A DNA stretch of 5,131 bases. Origin: Bacillota bacterium (GTDB lineage Bacteria > Bacillota > Clostridia > Lachnospirales > Lachnospiraceae). Shown here one piece after another: positions 1 through 5,131 of the stretch. Location of the stretch: assembly GCA_023424235.1 (NCBI GenBank), contig JAFAEB010000361.1, positions 1 through 5,131 on the forward strand. Reading direction: 5' to 3'. The notes under the pieces are model-generated. The model had not been told where the DNA came from. It did no database searches and saw nothing but the letters and a program-made list of their open reading frames with translations. Position 1 is the stretch's first letter. Every line of letters begins with the position of its first letter. The translations under genes and the position numbers were made by a program.

Positions 1-1106
1 GTGATATGTTATATGAAAGGCAAGTCACTAAAATATTAATCCAAAATAATAAGGCAGTTGGTGTAGAACTAAATGATGGTAATACCATACATGCAGATCA
101 TATTATTTATACTGGTACTGTATGGAACCTTTATGGAAAATTAATTGATGAAAAATATGCAAAACTAAGGGAAGCGAAACGATTTATAAGCCAAGTTCCT
201 ACTTATCCTAGTGTGGTTTTATATGCATATGTAGATAAAAAGGTAATACCAACTGACACCTCTTCTGTTGAAATGTTAGTAGGGGACCCTGCACATTTAA
301 ATGAAAGTGAAGTAACAGCATATATTTTTAGCACAATAGACAAAACCCTATGCCCAGAGGAAGGTCATGTAGTTATGGCAATTGGACCGACCTTTGTAGA
401 CTGGGATTTTAAGAATATATCGGATTACAAAGAGCAAAAGGAAAAAGAAAAGGAACGTCTTATTGATGTACTTAATAAGAGATTTCCTGGTCTAAAAAAT
501 GCTGTCTATTATGCAGAAGTGGCTACTCCTAAAACCATTGAACGTTACACGTTAAAGAATGGCGGCGCGGTAGCTGGGCCAAAGCAAATGCTTGGACAGC
601 ACATGTTTAAGCGTCTTCATACGAAGAGCCAATGGGATAATTTATATCTTAGTGGAGAATCCACTGTTATGGGAACAGGGACACCAACTGTAACCACCTC
701 TGGCTTAAGTGCTGCCAATGCCATCTTAAAAAAAATTGGTCAAAAACCTTTCGAATATCAAAAAGAGCAAAGGAATTATGTCTCCATTATAAAGAAACCA
801 TTCACCCCAGATGATTTATACAGTGAATACCCTGCGAAACAAAGAACCATTATGCTTAAAGCATCAAAATGTCAATATTGTGAACATCCAACTTGTTCGA
901 AAAGCTTCGATATCAGAGGAATTATGCGTCGTATTGCAGTAGGTAATTTTGTAGGTGCAAGAAAAATCTTAGCTATGTATTCTAGCAAGAATGAGGTAAC
1001 TAGTGAGTATTTATTAACATGTGAAGGCAATTGTATAAAAGGTCTTAAAAATTCTACGCCTGTAGAAATATTAGATGTAGTCAATTATATGAAAGAAGTA
1101 ATATAG
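1..1106 (+). CDS. Carotenoid desaturase/isomerase/saturase-type FAD oxidoreductase with C-terminal Fe-S-like domain (5' partial)
   Basis: This is the C-terminal part of an FAD-dependent amine-oxidase-fold protein of the phytoene desaturase/CrtISO/retinol saturase superfamily. The frame is open to the window edge, so the ATG at 6 is an internal codon; residues below count from it. The N-terminal GxGxxG nucleotide-binding motif is missing because roughly the first 240 residues of a typical family member lie upstream. Visible are the substrate/FAD-domain strand with GVELNDG (19-25), ATPKTIERYTLKNGG (173-187, like the TPxTxxRyxxxxxG segment of CrtISO/saturases) and the FAD-closing C-terminal motif LSGEST...TPTVTTSGLSAANAI (215-240). 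A tail of about 115 residues follows that ordinary desaturases lack, with cysteines at 289, 292, 297, 339 and 343 spaced as in the GltD/dihydropyrimidine dehydrogenase Fe-S module. It is first in a packed run of four genes ending in crtQ/crtO-like genes, so a polyene or isoprenoid substrate is likely. Whether it desaturates, isomerises or saturates cannot be told from the sequence. Confidence 0.85.
   Translation, partial: DMLYERQVTKILIQNNKAVGVELNDGNTIHADHIIYTGTVWNLYGKLIDEKYAKLREAKRFISQVPTYPSVVLYAYVDKKVIPTDTSSVEMLVGDPAHLNESEVTAYIFSTIDKTLCPEEGHVVMAIGPTFVDWDFKNISDYKEQKEKEKERLIDVLNKRFPGLKNAVYYAEVATPKTIERYTLKNGGAVAGPKQMLGQHMFKRLHTKSQWDNLYLSGESTVMGTGTPTVTTSGLSAANAILKKIGQKPFEYQKEQRNYVSIIKKPFTPDDLYSEYPAKQRTIMLKASKCQYCEHPTCSKSFDIRGIMRRIAVGNFVGARKILAMYSSKNEVTSEYLLTCEGNCIKGLKNSTPVEILDVVNYMKEVI
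870..1085 (+). other. C-terminal GltD/DPD-like iron-sulfur domain within the first oxidoreductase
   Basis: Protein domain, about residues 285-357 and onward of the partial first protein. It starts with KCQYCEHPTC (C289, C292, C297), continues with a helix containing the IAVGNFVGARKIL stretch (310-322) and ends with CEGNC (C339, C343) and TPVEIL (351-356). This order matches the N-terminal helical module of glutamate synthase small subunit (GltD) and dihydropyrimidine dehydrogenase (DPD): CxxCxxxxC, a helix with a GNxxxA pattern, CExxC, then a P(V/I)xI segment. From my recollection of mammalian DPD, cluster 1 uses C79, C82, C87, C140 and cluster 2 uses C91, C130, C136, Q156. Aligned by spacing, all four cluster 1 ligands are present (C289, C292, C297, C343). 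Cluster 2 is reduced to C339, with F301, S333 and V359 in the other three places. A single [4Fe-4S] cluster is therefore predicted. Homology is judged by eye. Confidence 0.65.
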
Positions 1107-1109
1107 GAG
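1105..1109 (+). promoter_or_regulatory. Ribosome binding site of the second oxidoreductase, overlapping the preceding stop codon
   Basis: AGGAG lies 5 bases before the ATG at 1115, and its first two bases are the last two of the upstream TAG stop (1104-1106). It fixes the start of the second gene and suggests that translation of the two oxidoreductases is coupled. Confidence 0.8.
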
Positions 1110-1114
1110 CAGCT

Positions 1115-2737
1115 ATGACAAGAAACTATACTGACAGTGATTATGACGTAATTATTGTAGGAGGAGGGGCAGCTGGCTTAACTGCTGCTGCATATTTAGG
1201 TAAATACGGATACCGAGTTTTATTATGCGAGCAAGGAAAAGAAACTGGTGGACTTGTTAAATCCTTTGAATACAATGGTTTTGTATTTGATGCTGGTATT
1301 CGAGCATTTGAGAATTCGGGAATTATCTTACCCATGTTAAAGCAACTAGGCATAGACCTATCCTTTATAAAAAATCCTGTTTCCATTGGATTAAAGGACG
1401 ATATCATAAAGCTTACGAGTAAGGATAGTTTGTCTGAGTACGAAGAGCTTTTAGTTAGACAATTTCCAGCTGACAAAGAAGATATCAAGGTAATTATACA
1501 GGAAATAAAGAAAGTTATGACTTATATGGAGGTAATATACGGAATCGATAATCCCTTATTTTTAGACTATAAGGAGGATAAAGAGTTTTTGTTTAAAACC
1601 TTACTTCCATGGCTTTTAAAATACAAAAAGGAAATGAAGAAAACCAATAAACTCTTAAAACCAGTTAATGAATTCTTAAGAGAGTTTACTTCTAACTCAT
1701 CCTTAATTGATATGATAACCCAACATTTTTTCAAGAACACACCTACCTTTTTTGCCTTAAGTTACTTTGGATTATACTTAGATTACTGCTATCCAATGGG
1801 TGGAACTGGAGTCTTAGCAGCAAAATTAACGGAATATATCAAATCCCATCAAGGTGATATCCTAACAGAAACAAAAATAACTACTATTCATCCGAAAAAA
1901 AATCAGATAGCAACAATCAATGGAGCAAGCTATACCTACAAAAATTTAGTGTGGGCTTGTGATTTAAAACAGTTATATAAGGGACTGGATACAAGTGACA
2001 TAAAAGCCACTTATGAAATAGAAAGAAAAAAATTGCTAGTAGAAAGTCATGGTGGTGGGGATTCCATACTTACCCTCTTTTTAGGAGTCGATCTAAGTAT
2101 CGATTATTTTAAGGATAAATGCGGTGCACATTGCTTTTACACACCAAGTACTAAAGGGTTGTCAAAGGTTTCCTTAGAAGAAATCACTTCTGGGAAGGAA
2201 TTAAATTTGAATCACTTAAAGAATAAAATAATTGAGCAACTTCAAACTTATTTAAAACACACAACCTATGAAATTTCATGCCCAGCATTAAGAGATGATA
2301 GCCTAGCTCCTCATGGACAATCCGGTTTAATTATTAGTACCTTACTAGATTACCAACTAGTAAAGGATATTTATCAAGCTGGCTGGTATGAGGAATTTAA
2401 AGAGTTATGTAGTAAAACCATACTAGAAATTTTTAATAAGACCATATTTAAAGAAATTAGCTCCAAGGTTTTATTTAGCTTGTGTTCTACTCCCCTAACC
2501 ATTGAAGAATTAACTGCTAATACAGGCGGTGCCATTACTGGTTGGGCATTTACCGATAATAAACTACCCTCTGAGACACGACTAAAGAAAATCACCAAGT
2601 CTGTATTTACCCCAATACCTCATGTATATCAGGCTGGTCAATGGACCTTTAGCCCTGCAGGTCTTCCTGTATGTATACTGACTGGTAAAGTTGCTGCAGA
2701 TGAAATTGATAAAAATCTTCGTAAGACAAAAAAATAA
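1115..2737 (+). CDS. Phytoene desaturase/CrtISO/saturase-family FAD oxidoreductase
   Basis: Complete 540-residue flavoprotein, close to the usual length of CrtN/CrtP/CrtISO-type enzymes (about 490-570). The N-terminus has the Rossmann FAD motif VIIVGGGAAG (12-21) with the ribose-binding acidic residue E39, the GG pair (45-46) and FVFDAGIRAFENSG (56-69), a segment more like CrtISO and retinol saturases than CrtI. The middle has YPMGG (226-230) followed by the helix and strand that close the FAD site. The C-terminus has NTGGAITGW (469-477) and the last FAD motif HVYQAGQW...PAGLPVCILTGKVAADEI (within 503-531). No membrane helix or cysteine cluster is evident; the protein probably acts at the membrane surface on a polyene chain. 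It diverges strongly from the gene upstream, so the two are paralogues with separate roles or a hetero-pair, not a recent duplication. Start: ATG with AGGAG 5 bases upstream. Within the operon it likely desaturates, isomerises, saturates or oxidises the isoprenoid chain that CrtQ and CrtO later decorate. Reaction and substrate are inferred. Confidence 0.88.
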   Translation: MTRNYTDSDYDVIIVGGGAAGLTAAAYLGKYGYRVLLCEQGKETGGLVKSFEYNGFVFDAGIRAFENSGIILPMLKQLGIDLSFIKNPVSIGLKDDIIKLTSKDSLSEYEELLVRQFPADKEDIKVIIQEIKKVMTYMEVIYGIDNPLFLDYKEDKEFLFKTLLPWLLKYKKEMKKTNKLLKPVNEFLREFTSNSSLIDMITQHFFKNTPTFFALSYFGLYLDYCYPMGGTGVLAAKLTEYIKSHQGDILTETKITTIHPKKNQIATINGASYTYKNLVWACDLKQLYKGLDTSDIKATYEIERKKLLVESHGGGDSILTLFLGVDLSIDYFKDKCGAHCFYTPSTKGLSKVSLEEITSGKELNLNHLKNKIIEQLQTYLKHTTYEISCPALRDDSLAPHGQSGLIISTLLDYQLVKDIYQAGWYEEFKELCSKTILEIFNKTIFKEISSKVLFSLCSTPLTIEELTANTGGAITGWAFTDNKLPSETRLKKITKSVFTPIPHVYQAGQWTFSPAGLPVCILTGKVAADEIDKNLRKTKK

Positions 2738-2741
2738 GGAG
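2737..2741 (+). promoter_or_regulatory. Ribosome binding site of the crtQ-like gene
   Basis: AGGAG sits 9 bases before the ATG at 2751 and begins at the last base of the upstream TAA stop (2735-2737). It supports the chosen start and a single polycistronic message. Confidence 0.75.
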
Positions 2742-2750
2742 TGAATAGAT

Positions 2751-3863
2751 ATGTTGTATAATATAGTTATAGTATCTATCGGTTTATTTATAAGCTTACT
2801 ACTTTTTTATCGTTTTCCAACGCTAAAGAATAGGGACCTATCATGTAGTCCTATCAATATACCGTCATATAAAGTATCCATAATCATTCCCGCAAGAAAT
2901 GAAGAGGAAAACATTGCTTTATTATTAGAGGATTTAAAGCATCAAACCTATCCAATCTATGAAGTTATCTGTGTGGATGACGATTCTATAGATAACACCT
3001 ATCAAGTTATTATGGATTTTGGTGTAAAAGGAATCAAAATATTAGAAAAACCTGAGGACTGGATTGGAAAATCCTATGCCTGTCAAAAAGGAGCTGACCT
3101 AGCAACTGGAGAGTTATACTTATTTATAGATGCTGATGTAAGATTAAGCCCAACTGCTATCTCTAATTTAGTGAGTAGTTATGAGAAATATCACTGTACC
3201 ATATCTGTTCAACCCTATCATCAAATGCTTCATAATTATGAGCAGTTCTCTTTGTTTTTTAACTTGATACAAATCGCTGCAAACGGTACAAGTATGATAA
3301 TTAAGGGTATCCATGTTGGTTTATATGGTCCTATTATTTTACTAGATAAGAATACTTATAGGGATATAGGCGGACATTCTTTAATAAAAAGAAGTATCGT
3401 AGATGATCTTGCTTTAGGTGAAAGCTTAAGAAAAAAAGGCTATCCATTCAAGGTATTCTTAGGTGGTGATTCTATCTCCTTTCGAATGTATGGTAAAGGT
3501 ATCACTGAACTTATGAAAGGATGGACTAAGAATTATGCTATAGGCGCACGAAAGACACCACCCACACTCATTGTTATGGTATTTTTATGGGTAACCTCCT
3601 GTACTGCTGCATTTATAGGAATTGTGAATTCAATTTTTACACAAAACTTGCCCTATCTATTTATCTCCTTATTGTTCTATCTCCTTTGGATAATAGAACT
3701 GTTTCGAATCACTGGATATGTAGGTAATTTTAAAAAGCTTACTTTACTACTATTCCCTATTCCTTTAGCTTTCTTTTTATGGGTAATTCTATATTCTAGC
3801 TATAAGAAGCTATTTTCTAGGGATGTTGTCTGGAAAGACAGAAAAATAAAATTGGAGAAATAA
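2751..3863 (+). CDS. crtQ: CrtQ-like membrane-anchored family 2 glycosyltransferase
   Basis: A 370-residue GT2 glycosyltransferase, close in length to staphylococcal CrtQ (about 375), which adds glucose from UDP-glucose to the carboxyl group of 4,4'-diaponeurosporenoate. An N-terminal membrane helix (about 3-20) leads into a GT-A fold with SIIIPARNEEENI (43-55), VDDDSIDNT (75-83, nucleotide-sugar aspartates), the metal-binding DAD (127-129) and IVDDLALG (216-223), whose aspartates fit the catalytic-base position. RMYGKGITELMKGWTKNY (245-262) resembles the R...GW segment of CrtQ and related hydroxylipid glycosyltransferases. Three hydrophobic stretches (about 273-293, 299-320, 329-349) are C-terminal membrane segments, placing the catalytic domain on the inner face of the membrane. 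The crtO-like gene starts 2 bases later, which strengthens the CrtQ assignment. The acceptor need not be a C30 carotenoid acid: another isoprenoid acid or alcohol is possible. Family membership is clear; the exact substrate is inferred from context. Confidence 0.82.
   Translation: MLYNIVIVSIGLFISLLLFYRFPTLKNRDLSCSPINIPSYKVSIIIPARNEEENIALLLEDLKHQTYPIYEVICVDDDSIDNTYQVIMDFGVKGIKILEKPEDWIGKSYACQKGADLATGELYLFIDADVRLSPTAISNLVSSYEKYHCTISVQPYHQMLHNYEQFSLFFNLIQIAANGTSMIIKGIHVGLYGPIILLDKNTYRDIGGHSLIKRSIVDDLALGESLRKKGYPFKVFLGGDSISFRMYGKGITELMKGWTKNYAIGARKTPPTLIVMVFLWVTSCTAAFIGIVNSIFTQNLPYLFISLLFYLLWIIELFRITGYVGNFKKLTLLLFPIPLAFFLWVILYSSYKKLFSRDVVWKDRKIKLEK
3854..3857 (+). promoter_or_regulatory. Ribosome binding site of the crtO-like gene, inside the end of crtQ
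   Basis: GGAG lies within the last codons of the crtQ-like gene, 8 bases before the ATG at 3866. With only 2 bases between the stop at 3861-3863 and the next start, translational coupling of the glycosyl and acyl transferases is likely. Confidence 0.7.
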
Positions 3864-3865
3864 CT

Positions 3866-4357
3866 ATGCAAATTTTCTTCTTACCAAAAGGGTTAACCAT
3901 AGCCTTATGTTTTATAATATGGCCAACCTTTCAAGTAACGGCTGCATTATTGTGTTTAAGGATACCAAGCAAGTACCTATCACCTGATGGTTTTTTATTT
4001 CGAGAGCGAAATTGGGAAAGACAAGGTGCTTTGTATGAGAAAGTATTCTATATACGTAGATGGAAACGTTATTTACCAGATGGTGCTGCTGTCAGCAAAA
4101 ATGGATATCGAAAAAAACACATAAGGGATTACCAGAAAGAAAATCTAGAACGATTTTTAATGGAATCTTGCAGGGCTGAATTATCTCATCTACTTGCAAT
4201 CCTCCCTTTCTGGGTTTTTGGATTCTTTGCACCATCTATGGTCATATTCTATATGTTTTTGTATGCCTTAGCAGTTAATCTACCCTGTATCATTGCTCAA
4301 CGCTATAATAGACCTAGGATTAGGAAGGTACTTAATCGCAAGCTATCTATACAGTAA
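3866..4357 (+). CDS. crtO: CrtO-family glycosyl-4,4'-diaponeurosporenoate acyltransferase
   Basis: A 163-residue integral membrane protein matching staphylococcal CrtO (about 165 residues), the enzyme that puts a fatty acyl chain on the glucose of the glycosylated carotenoid as the last step of staphyloxanthin synthesis. Shared landmarks in the same order are a first membrane helix (about 10-30), RIPSKYL (32-38), an F-rich FRERNWE stretch (45-51), FYIRRWKRYLPDG (61-73), RAELSH (103-108), a hydrophobic pair of segments (about 109-145) and the C-terminal QRYNRPR (145-151). The RAEL-H block and the QRYNRPR block are the most conserved parts I recall for the family, so this is the most secure functional anchor of the operon. 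It is the last gene of the run and is followed by a convergent intergenic region with an inverted repeat. The acyl donor and the sugar acceptor in this organism are not shown by the sequence; many non-carotenoid-producing Firmicutes carry proteins given this name, so a related glycolipid is possible. Confidence 0.88.
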   Translation: MQIFFLPKGLTIALCFIIWPTFQVTAALLCLRIPSKYLSPDGFLFRERNWERQGALYEKVFYIRRWKRYLPDGAAVSKNGYRKKHIRDYQKENLERFLMESCRAELSHLLAILPFWVFGFFAPSMVIFYMFLYALAVNLPCIIAQRYNRPRIRKVLNRKLSIQ

Positions 4358-4387
4358 CATATGGTTTTATTCCCTAGATTTGAATCT

Positions 4388-4431
4388 TTATCCTATTGGG
4401 TAATATGGCGCTAACACAACTCAATAGATAA
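4388..4431 (+). repeat. Imperfect AU-rich hairpin after the crt-like operon
   Basis: The arm 4388-4401 pairs with 4419-4431 over 13 pairs, with one bulged C (4393) and one G-U pair (4399 with 4421), around a loop of 17 bases. It lies 31 bases after the crtO stop and has no run of T behind it. It could be a 3' end stabiliser of the message or chance pairing in AT-rich DNA. Confidence 0.35.
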
Positions 4432-4465
4432 TGTACTAGATATTGAACTTAAAAAAGTAGCATAA

Positions 4466-4508
4466 AATTTTACCTCTGTGAAATTGATTACCTCACAGAG
4501 GTAAAATT
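4466..4508. terminator. Perfect 16-bp inverted repeat, probable bidirectional terminator between convergent genes
   Basis: The arms 4466-4481 and 4493-4508 (AATTTTACCTCTGTGA and its exact complement) surround an 11-base loop. The repeat sits midway between the stop codons of the + strand operon (4357) and the - strand glucosidase (4575), where a shared terminator is expected. The sequence behind it on the + strand (AATTATC) is not a good T-tract. Read on the - strand the stem is followed by TTATGCTACTTTTTT, so it looks better suited to ending the glucosidase transcript. The rest of 4358-4574 holds no convincing gene: only short AT-rich sequence and the weaker hairpin at 4388-4431. Confidence 0.7.
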
Positions 4509-4574
4509 AATTATCAGTAGCCATATAAGTTATTATATATATTATTCTATAAATTTTTTATACAATAGATGAGA

Positions 4575-5131
4575 CTATCGTAAGAAATACATAGCTGCCT
4601 CATAAGGTCGGAAATAACCTTCTTCTTGATCTGGGTAATTCTTAATTAAGCACTCAATTTCACCCTCAGGATTAGAAAGCTCAAATGGAACTCGAGCATT
4701 ATGAAAATTAGCAACTACTAATAATACTGTATCTTCAAAGGTTCTTGTATAAATAAATAGGTCCTTATGCTCCTCTAATAAAAGCTCATATTTACCTTTA
4801 ACAAAAACCTCATGACTTTTTCTTAACTGAATCAACTTTTTGTAGTAATGGAATATGGAATTAGCATCATCCATCTGTTCCTTCGCATTGATATTTCTAT
4901 AATTTGGATTCACCTTAATCCAAGGTTCTCCATTCGTAAAACCTCCATGAGTGCTATCATCCCATTGCATTGGTGTTCTCGTATTATCGCGCCCCTTAGC
5001 ATAGATGGAAGCCATTACTTCTTCTTGGCTATAACCTTCTGTTAGGCGTTCCTTATATATATTAAGAATTTCAATATCTCGATAATCCTCTATTTCATAC
5101 TTCACATTGGTCATTCCTAGCTCTTCAGCTT
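4575..5131 (-). CDS. malL: Oligo-1,6-glucosidase (GH13 alpha-glucosidase), C-terminal part
   Basis: The last 184 codons of a cytoplasmic GH13 alpha-glucosidase; the gene enters from the right edge. The frame stays open past the Met at 5114 (EELG precedes MTN, the usual internal EE(I/L)GMTN of the family), so that Met is not the start. The fragment covers the end of the (beta/alpha)8 barrel, with EDYRDIEILNIYKER, KGRDNTRTPMQWDD and GFTNGEPWIKVNPNY, then the all-beta C-terminal domain ending AAMYFLR. These blocks match Bacillus oligo-1,6-glucosidase closely. The enzyme releases glucose from the non-reducing end of isomalto-oligosaccharides or similar alpha-glucosides. The catalytic nucleophile and acid/base residues and the NHD block lie outside the window. 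Trehalose-6-phosphate hydrolase and trehalose-type paralogues share much of this region, so the exact substrate is less certain than the family. It converges on the crt-like operon and is probably unrelated to it. Confidence 0.9.
   Translation of the reverse strand, partial: AEELGMTNVKYEIEDYRDIEILNIYKERLTEGYSQEEVMASIYAKGRDNTRTPMQWDDSTHGGFTNGEPWIKVNPNYRNINAKEQMDDANSIFHYYKKLIQLRKSHEVFVKGKYELLLEEHKDLFIYTRTFEDTVLLVVANFHNARVPFELSNPEGEIECLIKNYPDQEEGYFRPYEAAMYFLR

Noticed and set aside
6..8. ATG at 6 as the start of the first oxidoreductase
   Set aside because: The frame is open to the window edge (GAT just before), no ribosome binding site can be seen, and the protein would lack the whole N-terminal FAD-binding region, so the gene is treated as cut by the window.
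870..1034. Zinc-finger reading of the cysteine tail
   Set aside because: CxxC and CxxxC pairs alone could bind zinc, but the third Cys at +5, the GNxxxA helix and the PVEI segment match the GltD/DPD Fe-S module better; zinc binding cannot be fully excluded from sequence.
872..1084. Open frame on the - strand inside the cysteine domain
   Set aside because: It is antisense to a conserved coding region, lacks a recognisable protein family and has no supporting ribosome binding site or operon context.
1141..1488. 115-codon open frame on the - strand over the FAD motif of the second oxidoreductase
   Set aside because: It is a shadow of the conserved Rossmann segment on the + strand; its composition is not protein-like.
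4358..4574. Mobile-element end or CRISPR-like repeat in the convergent gap
   Set aside because: There is only one palindrome copy, no direct repeats or transposase remnants, and its place between two stop codons is explained by termination.
4848..5045. 65-codon open frame on the + strand opposite the glucosidase
   Set aside because: It is antisense to strongly conserved GH13 sequence and shows no family resemblance.
5112..5114. Met codon on the - strand as the start of the glucosidase
   Set aside because: The preceding in-frame codons read AEELG, which continues the family's internal EE(I/L)GMTN segment, so the Met is internal and the gene extends past the window.

Overview
The window is AT-rich and gene-dense, with short gaps, strong AGGAG-type ribosome binding sites and protein sequences typical of low-GC Firmicutes. 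The style of the proteins (an oligo-1,6-glucosidase of Bacillus/Clostridium type and clostridial-looking FAD oxidoreductases) suggests a member of the Clostridia, perhaps Lachnospiraceae. That placement is an inference; no ribosomal or other marker gene is present.

Positions 1-4357 (+ strand) hold four tightly packed genes that read as one operon. In order they are: the C-terminal two thirds of a carotenoid desaturase/isomerase/saturase-type flavoprotein carrying a C-terminal cysteine domain (1-1106, cut by the window edge); a second, complete flavoprotein of the same superfamily (1115-2737); a membrane-anchored family 2 glycosyltransferase resembling CrtQ (2751-3863); and a small membrane protein that clearly belongs to the CrtO acyltransferase family (3866-4357). 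The gaps are 8, 13 and 2 bases, and two of the three internal ribosome binding sites overlap the preceding stop codon. CrtQ and CrtO perform the last two steps of staphyloxanthin synthesis in Staphylococcus: glucosylation of a C30 carotenoid acid, then acylation of the sugar. The operon therefore most likely makes a glycosylated and acylated isoprenoid or carotenoid membrane lipid. No CrtM-type synthase or aldehyde dehydrogenase is in the window; they may lie upstream or elsewhere.

The most notable feature is the end of the first gene. After a normal C-terminal FAD motif it continues for about 115 residues into a domain resembling the N-terminal iron-sulfur module of GltD and dihydropyrimidine dehydrogenase. 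By position it keeps the four cysteines that hold one of the two [4Fe-4S] clusters of that module and has lost three of the four ligands of the other. This suggests a desaturase or reductase wired to an iron-sulfur electron carrier, which would fit an oxygen-independent version of the pathway.

Positions 4358-4574 form a convergent intergenic region with a perfect 16-bp inverted repeat that probably ends transcription from one or both sides, and a weaker imperfect hairpin before it. Positions 4575-5131 (- strand) hold the C-terminal part of an oligo-1,6-glucosidase (MalL type), an unrelated carbohydrate-utilisation gene that runs out of the window.
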